Shown here piece after piece: positions 6,789 to 9,569 of a DNA stretch of 9,569 nt. The stretch covers positions 1 through 9,569 of the forward strand of contig JALSTO010000232.1 in the NCBI GenBank assembly GCA_026983685.1, in the 5' to 3' direction. The stretch is from Aquificaceae bacterium (lineage in GTDB: Bacteria > Aquificota > Aquificia > Aquificales > Aquificaceae). Made by a program: the position numbers and the translations under genes. Under the pieces are notes generated by a model, which worked only from the letters and a program-made list of their open reading frames with translations, had not been told where the DNA came from and searched no databases. Every line of letters begins with the position of its first letter. Within the stretch, counting starts at the first letter, position 1.

Positions 6789-7508
6789 GTGGAAGATTTT
6801 GTGATCTGGGGAAGGAACCCGATAATTGAGGCTCTCCGTGCCGGAAGGGAGATTGAGAAGATATATGTAGCCCACGATTCCCACCCACCGAAGAAGCTCG
6901 TAAAGCTTGCCAGAGAAAGGGGTGTTAAGCTCCAGAAGGTATCAAGACAGAAGGTTGAGGAGCTCGCGGGCACGAAGAAGACTCAGGGAGTTGTGGCACT
7001 CCTGAGCCCAATCAAGTACTCAGCTCCACAGGAGCTCTTTTCAGAGACAATTAAAGAAAACTCCTTTCTTTTAGCCATAGACCATATAACCGATCCCCAG
7101 AACGTAGGCAACCTGATAAGGACCTGTGAGGTTCTTGGCGGGACTGGAGTTCTCATCACCAAGGAGAGGACCGCACCCATCAATCAGACCGTTGTAAAGG
7201 CATCCTCGGGCGCCATCTTCCATCTGATGGTTTCCAAGGTGACGAACCTATCCAGAGCGCTGAGGGAGTTCAAAGATATGGGTGGCTGGATCTTTTCTGT
7301 TGAAAAGGGAGGGAGGGACATAAGGGAGCTGGAGATAGCCCTTCCCTGCGCACTCGTTCTCGGCTCAGAGGACAGGGGAGTTTCCCGTTCTGTGCTCGAG
7401 CTCTCGGACGAGGTCCTGACCATACCCATGAAGGGTAAGACCACCTCTCTGAACGTCGGCTCTGCCGGAGCGATAGCCATGTGGGAGGTAGTGAGGAGGA
7501 TTATATGA
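6789..7508 (+). CDS. rlmB: TrmH/SpoU-family (RlmB-like) RNA 2'-O-methyltransferase
   Basis: It transfers methyl from S-adenosylmethionine to a ribose 2'-OH; the E. coli relative RlmB modifies G2251 of 23S rRNA. The 239 residues show an N-terminal substrate-binding part (VIWGRNPIIEALRAG, 5-19) and the three SPOUT trefoil-knot motifs: motif 1 IDHITDPQNVGNLIRT (97-112, with Asn105 and Arg111), motif 2 VLGSEDRGVS (190-199) and motif 3 TSLNVGSAGAIAMWE (219-233). The GTG start gives the usual family N-terminus; a second GTG four codons on would also keep the fold. It follows the propeller-ATPase stop by 13 nt, so the two probably share a transcript. A tRNA rather than rRNA target cannot be excluded. 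It ends 5 nt from the 3' end of the convergent tRNA gene. Confidence 0.88.
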   Translation: MEDFVIWGRNPIIEALRAGREIEKIYVAHDSHPPKKLVKLARERGVKLQKVSRQKVEELAGTKKTQGVVALLSPIKYSAPQELFSETIKENSFLLAIDHITDPQNVGNLIRTCEVLGGTGVLITKERTAPINQTVVKASSGAIFHLMVSKVTNLSRALREFKDMGGWIFSVEKGGRDIRELEIALPCALVLGSEDRGVSRSVLELSDEVLTIPMKGKTTSLNVGSAGAIAMWEVVRRII

Positions 7509-7513
7509 GGCTT

Positions 7514-7604
7514 TGGCGGAGGGGGTGGGATTCGAACCCACGGAGGGCTGCGAACCCTCAAGGGATTTCAAATCCCCCGCCTTAGTCCACTCGGCCACCC
7601 CTCC
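7514..7604 (-). tRNA. tRNA-Ser (anticodon UGA)
   Basis: The reverse complement folds as a class II tRNA. The acceptor GGAGGGG pairs with CCCCTCC, followed by discriminator G and an encoded CCA. The D arm is GCCGAGTGGACTAAGGC. The anticodon stem-loop is GGGGA-TTTGAAA-TCCCT, with TGA at 7570-7568. The long variable arm is GAGGG/CCCTC. The T arm is GTGGG-TTCGAAT-CCCAC. Length is 91 nt with CCA. Its 5' end is 8 nt after the stop of the small protein gene, so it is probably cut from the lpxI transcript. Confidence 0.96.
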
Positions 7605-7612
7605 TGAACTTA

Positions 7613-7933
7613 TCACCCTCCTCCGTACTCACTCTGGTCAATCTCCATCTCAAACTCTTGTATAAAGTGCTCTATAAGGCTAACAAGGTCCTGGATATTC
7701 TTCTTCAGGTGGTACTCATAGAGCTCTATCTTTCTCTCGTGGAAGTGGTCATTGTCAACGTAGTATCTGACCCTGACGTAGGGAACTCCTACATCCGAAT
7801 CGTAGCCCTCATCCCCGGGCAGAAGTACATCTACCTCCGTCTGCGTTCCCTCGTTCCTGTTTTTAAATATCTGCTTGAGCTCTAAAACCTTCTCCTTGTA
7901 CCCTTCCCAGTTATGCTTCATAGTGAAGTTCAT
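7613..7933 (-). CDS. Small acidic hypothetical protein
   Basis: This 106-residue protein is not a family I can name. Residues 1-25 look helical (WEGYKEKVLELKQIFKNR), then come strand-like stretches TEVDVLLPG (32-40) and VPYVRVRYYVD (50-60), followed by a charged C-terminal helix (NIQDLVSLIEHFIQEFEME) and a Gly-rich end. It is net acidic, with no signal peptide, membrane segment, cysteine pair or known catalytic motif. The ATG lies 1 nt after the lpxI TAA and no ribosome-binding site is obvious, so it probably relies on coupling; an in-frame ATG at 7921 is an alternative start. The tight position between lpxI and tRNA-Ser, the absence of stops and the natural codon use support a real gene. Its function is unknown. 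Confidence 0.75.
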   Translation of the reverse strand: MNFTMKHNWEGYKEKVLELKQIFKNRNEGTQTEVDVLLPGDEGYDSDVGVPYVRVRYYVDNDHFHERKIELYEYHLKKNIQDLVSLIEHFIQEFEMEIDQSEYGGG

Positions 7934-7934
7934 T

Positions 7935-8720
7935 TTAGCATAAGCCGACCACGGATATGTTCAGGCGGTCAGCCAAACGCAGAAATTTTGTTTTATCAAC
8001 CATATAGACCTTTCCTGCCTCAAGGAACAGGGCATCAGCCCCGACCTCCTTCATAAGCTCAAGGGTTTCCACACCTACCGTAGGTACATCTATTCTGAAG
8101 TCCTGACTTTTCCTTGCTACCTTTACCACCCTAACACCTTTCCCTCCGAGCTTTCCACCCCTTCTGATAGTTTCCTGAGTTCCCTCCATAGCCTCAACCG
8201 CTACCACAGCTCTCTCCTTTACAACAACGGTCTGACCCACATCAAGCTCCGCTATCTCCTTAGCTATCAAGAAGCCGAACACTCCATCTTCCATGGCTTC
8301 CTCCGAGGGCTCCCTCCTTCCCATAACCCCTTCCTCCGAAAGCAGGCTCTCAAGGTAAGGTTTTGGATCAATGAAGCGGAATCCCTCTTCCTCAAGAACC
8401 TCCATGAACGCCTTTATAACGTTTGCAGCCCTTCGGTCCTTTGCCCTCTTCAATACACTAAAAGCCTTCATATCAAAGCTCAAGAGGCTTGAGTACAAGA
8501 GTCGGTGTTCAAACTTGCCGAGCATGACCACCCTATCAACGTCTCTCTTTTTGAAGGTCTTTATCAATCTTCCTACCTTCCCGACGGGAATCTGCTCGTC
8601 CGCAGGCATATCGGTTATCCCCTTAACACCAACTACAACAACCTCCTCGCCTTTTTTCTGTGCCTCCTCTCTGAATACTTGGGGAAGTTTACCCTTGCCA
8701 GCTATCAGTCCGATAGGCAT
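7935..8720 (-). CDS. lpxI: LpxI-family UDP-2,3-diacylglucosamine pyrophosphatase (DUF1009)
   Basis: LpxI hydrolyses UDP-2,3-diacylglucosamine to 2,3-diacylglucosamine 1-phosphate and UMP in lipid A synthesis, replacing LpxH in many Gram-negative lineages. The 261-residue length fits. Diagnostic segments are N-terminal GLIAGKGKLP (4-13), GKVGRLIKTF (47-56), VVMLGKF (64-70), VVAVEAMEGTQETIRR (172-187), SQDFRIDVPTVGVETLE (205-221) and LFLEAGKVYMVD (231-242). Asp211, in QDFRID, corresponds to the catalytic aspartate of the Caulobacter enzyme by my alignment from memory. The commonly seen EGTD reads EGTQ here (Gln182). It heads a minus-strand unit with the small acidic protein and tRNA-Ser. The start ATG has no clear Shine-Dalgarno sequence. 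Confidence 0.88.
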   Translation of the reverse strand: MPIGLIAGKGKLPQVFREEAQKKGEEVVVVGVKGITDMPADEQIPVGKVGRLIKTFKKRDVDRVVMLGKFEHRLLYSSLLSFDMKAFSVLKRAKDRRAANVIKAFMEVLEEEGFRFIDPKPYLESLLSEEGVMGRREPSEEAMEDGVFGFLIAKEIAELDVGQTVVVKERAVVAVEAMEGTQETIRRGGKLGGKGVRVVKVARKSQDFRIDVPTVGVETLELMKEVGADALFLEAGKVYMVDKTKFLRLADRLNISVVGLC

Positions 8721-8750
8721 ATCAAAAAAATACTTTAAAATATTTCCCTA
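8721..8750. promoter_or_regulatory. Short divergent intergenic region between lpxI and RNase E/G gene
   Basis: Only 30 AT-rich bases separate the two divergent start codons, and they contain a small inverted repeat (AAATA at 8728-8732 and TATTT at 8741-8745). Any promoters must overlap here or extend into the neighbouring coding sequence. No -35/-10 pair is convincing and neither gene has a clear ribosome-binding site. Confidence 0.35.
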
Positions 8751-9569
8751 ATGGATGTTCGCCTTGTCATATCTGCCAGCAAGAGCCTGATCCTAAGCTT
8801 TCTGATAAAGGAGAGGGAGGTAGCCCAGGTCAGGGTTGAGAAGAGAAACGAGAAGAGGCTTGCGGGGAGCATCTTCAAGGGAAAGGTGAGGAGACTGGCA
8901 AAGAGCCTCAACGGAGCCTTCATTGATGTGGGACTTGATAAAGAGGCGTACCTTCCCATAAAAGGGCAGGGCGGAGGCTTTGAGGAGGAGAACTGTTCTC
9001 CACCAGCCGTCGGCTCCGACATCCTAGTCCAGATGAAGAGGGAGCCCATTGAGGATAAAGGGGGGAAGGTTACCTGCAGGATAAGCCTTCCGGGAAGGTA
9101 CCTCGTTTACCTTCCGGGCGATAGGAAGGTCCTTCTGTCCTCAAAAATAGAGGATGAGGAAAAGAAGGAGAGGTTTAAGAAGTTCTTGGAAAGTCTCCTT
9201 CAGGAGGAGGGTGTCATCGTCAGAACATCGGCGGAAGGTGTTTCCGAAGAGGAGCTCAAGGAGGAGCTAAACAGGCTCAGAACTCTCTGGAGAGAGATAA
9301 AAGCGAAGGCATCCTCAATCAGGGTGGGGCTCGTTTACGAAGAAGACCCTCTCTACGCTCAGCTGATACGTGATAACTGGAACGATATATCGGAGATAGT
9401 TGTTGATGACAGGGAGCTTTGGGCTGAACTCCTCCGATATCTTGAGGATATGTTCCCCGAGCTCATAGGCAGGGTCAGGTACGTCAAGAACATAAGCGTC
9501 TTCCTCAAGAAGTACGACCTTGATAAGGCTCTGACCAAGCTCTTTGCAAGGTATGTATGGCTCAAGGGA
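8751..9569 (+). CDS. rng: Ribonuclease E/G family protein, N-terminal part (cut by window end)
   Basis: This family makes single-strand endonucleolytic cuts in rRNA, tRNA and mRNA precursors. The 273 visible codons stay open to the edge. They carry the S1-domain segment SIFKGKVRRL...LNGAFIDVGLDKEAYLP (40-69), VQMKREPI (93-100), ISLPGRYLVYLPG (111-123), the 5'-sensor-type VIVRTSAEG (155-163) and LVYEEDPLYAQLIRD (194-208), all standard for RNase G/E. The catalytic Asp-containing DNase I-like part and zinc link lie beyond the window. The N-terminus fits RNase G-length enzymes, but G and E types cannot be separated without the C-terminus. The start ATG gives the expected N-terminus. Confidence 0.9.
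   Translation, partial: MDVRLVISASKSLILSFLIKEREVAQVRVEKRNEKRLAGSIFKGKVRRLAKSLNGAFIDVGLDKEAYLPIKGQGGGFEEENCSPPAVGSDILVQMKREPIEDKGGKVTCRISLPGRYLVYLPGDRKVLLSSKIEDEEKKERFKKFLESLLQEEGVIVRTSAEGVSEEELKEELNRLRTLWREIKAKASSIRVGLVYEEDPLYAQLIRDNWNDISEIVVDDRELWAELLRYLEDMFPELIGRVRYVKNISVFLKKYDLDKALTKLFARYVWLKG

Noticed and set aside
7365..7616. Minus-strand open frame with GGVAEWTKAGDLKS-like sequence
   Set aside because: This is the translation of the tRNA-Ser gene and antisense methyltransferase, a well-known false gene.

Overview
The window looks like chromosomal DNA of a thermophilic, Gram-negative-type bacterium, most likely Aquificota (Aquifex/Hydrogenobacter/Thermocrinis-like). The coding strands are purine-rich, with many AGG/AGA and ATA codons and Lys/Glu-rich proteins. 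Genes are packed with 0 to 13 nt gaps. A probable LpxI lipid A enzyme implies an outer membrane. The lineage call is an impression from style and gene content, not a database result.

Left end (1-1478): the last 24 codons of an unidentified plus-strand gene overlap by 1 nt (TGATG) the start of an unrecognised 243-residue frame (75-806). That frame runs head-on into a clear Cas6 CRISPR-RNA endonuclease gene (672-1478, minus) and overlaps it by 135 bp. No CRISPR repeats are present in the window.

Minus-strand operon (672-3875): degT-type aminotransferase, biotin carboxylase (accC-like) and cas6, read right to left, with 0 and 3 nt between genes. A CRISPR-processing gene is thus apparently co-transcribed with two metabolic genes.

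Centre (3876-7508): a divergent promoter region with a perfect palindrome (TTAATC-TTT-GATTAA) separates that operon from a plus-strand pair. The first gene encodes a 936-residue protein with an N-terminal beta-propeller-like region, a long helical/coiled-coil middle and a C-terminal MoxR/dynein-type (AAA_5-like) ATPase whose Walker A ends GKN instead of GKT/S. The second is an RlmB/TrmH-type SPOUT RNA 2'-O-methyltransferase. The propeller-ATPase is the most unusual item in the window.

Right part (7514-9569): a minus-strand unit of lpxI, a small acidic protein and tRNA-Ser(UGA), ending 5 nt from the convergent methyltransferase gene. Thirty nt beyond lpxI, divergently oriented, is the start of an RNase E/G gene cut by the window end.

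No gene-free stretch exceeds 90 bp.
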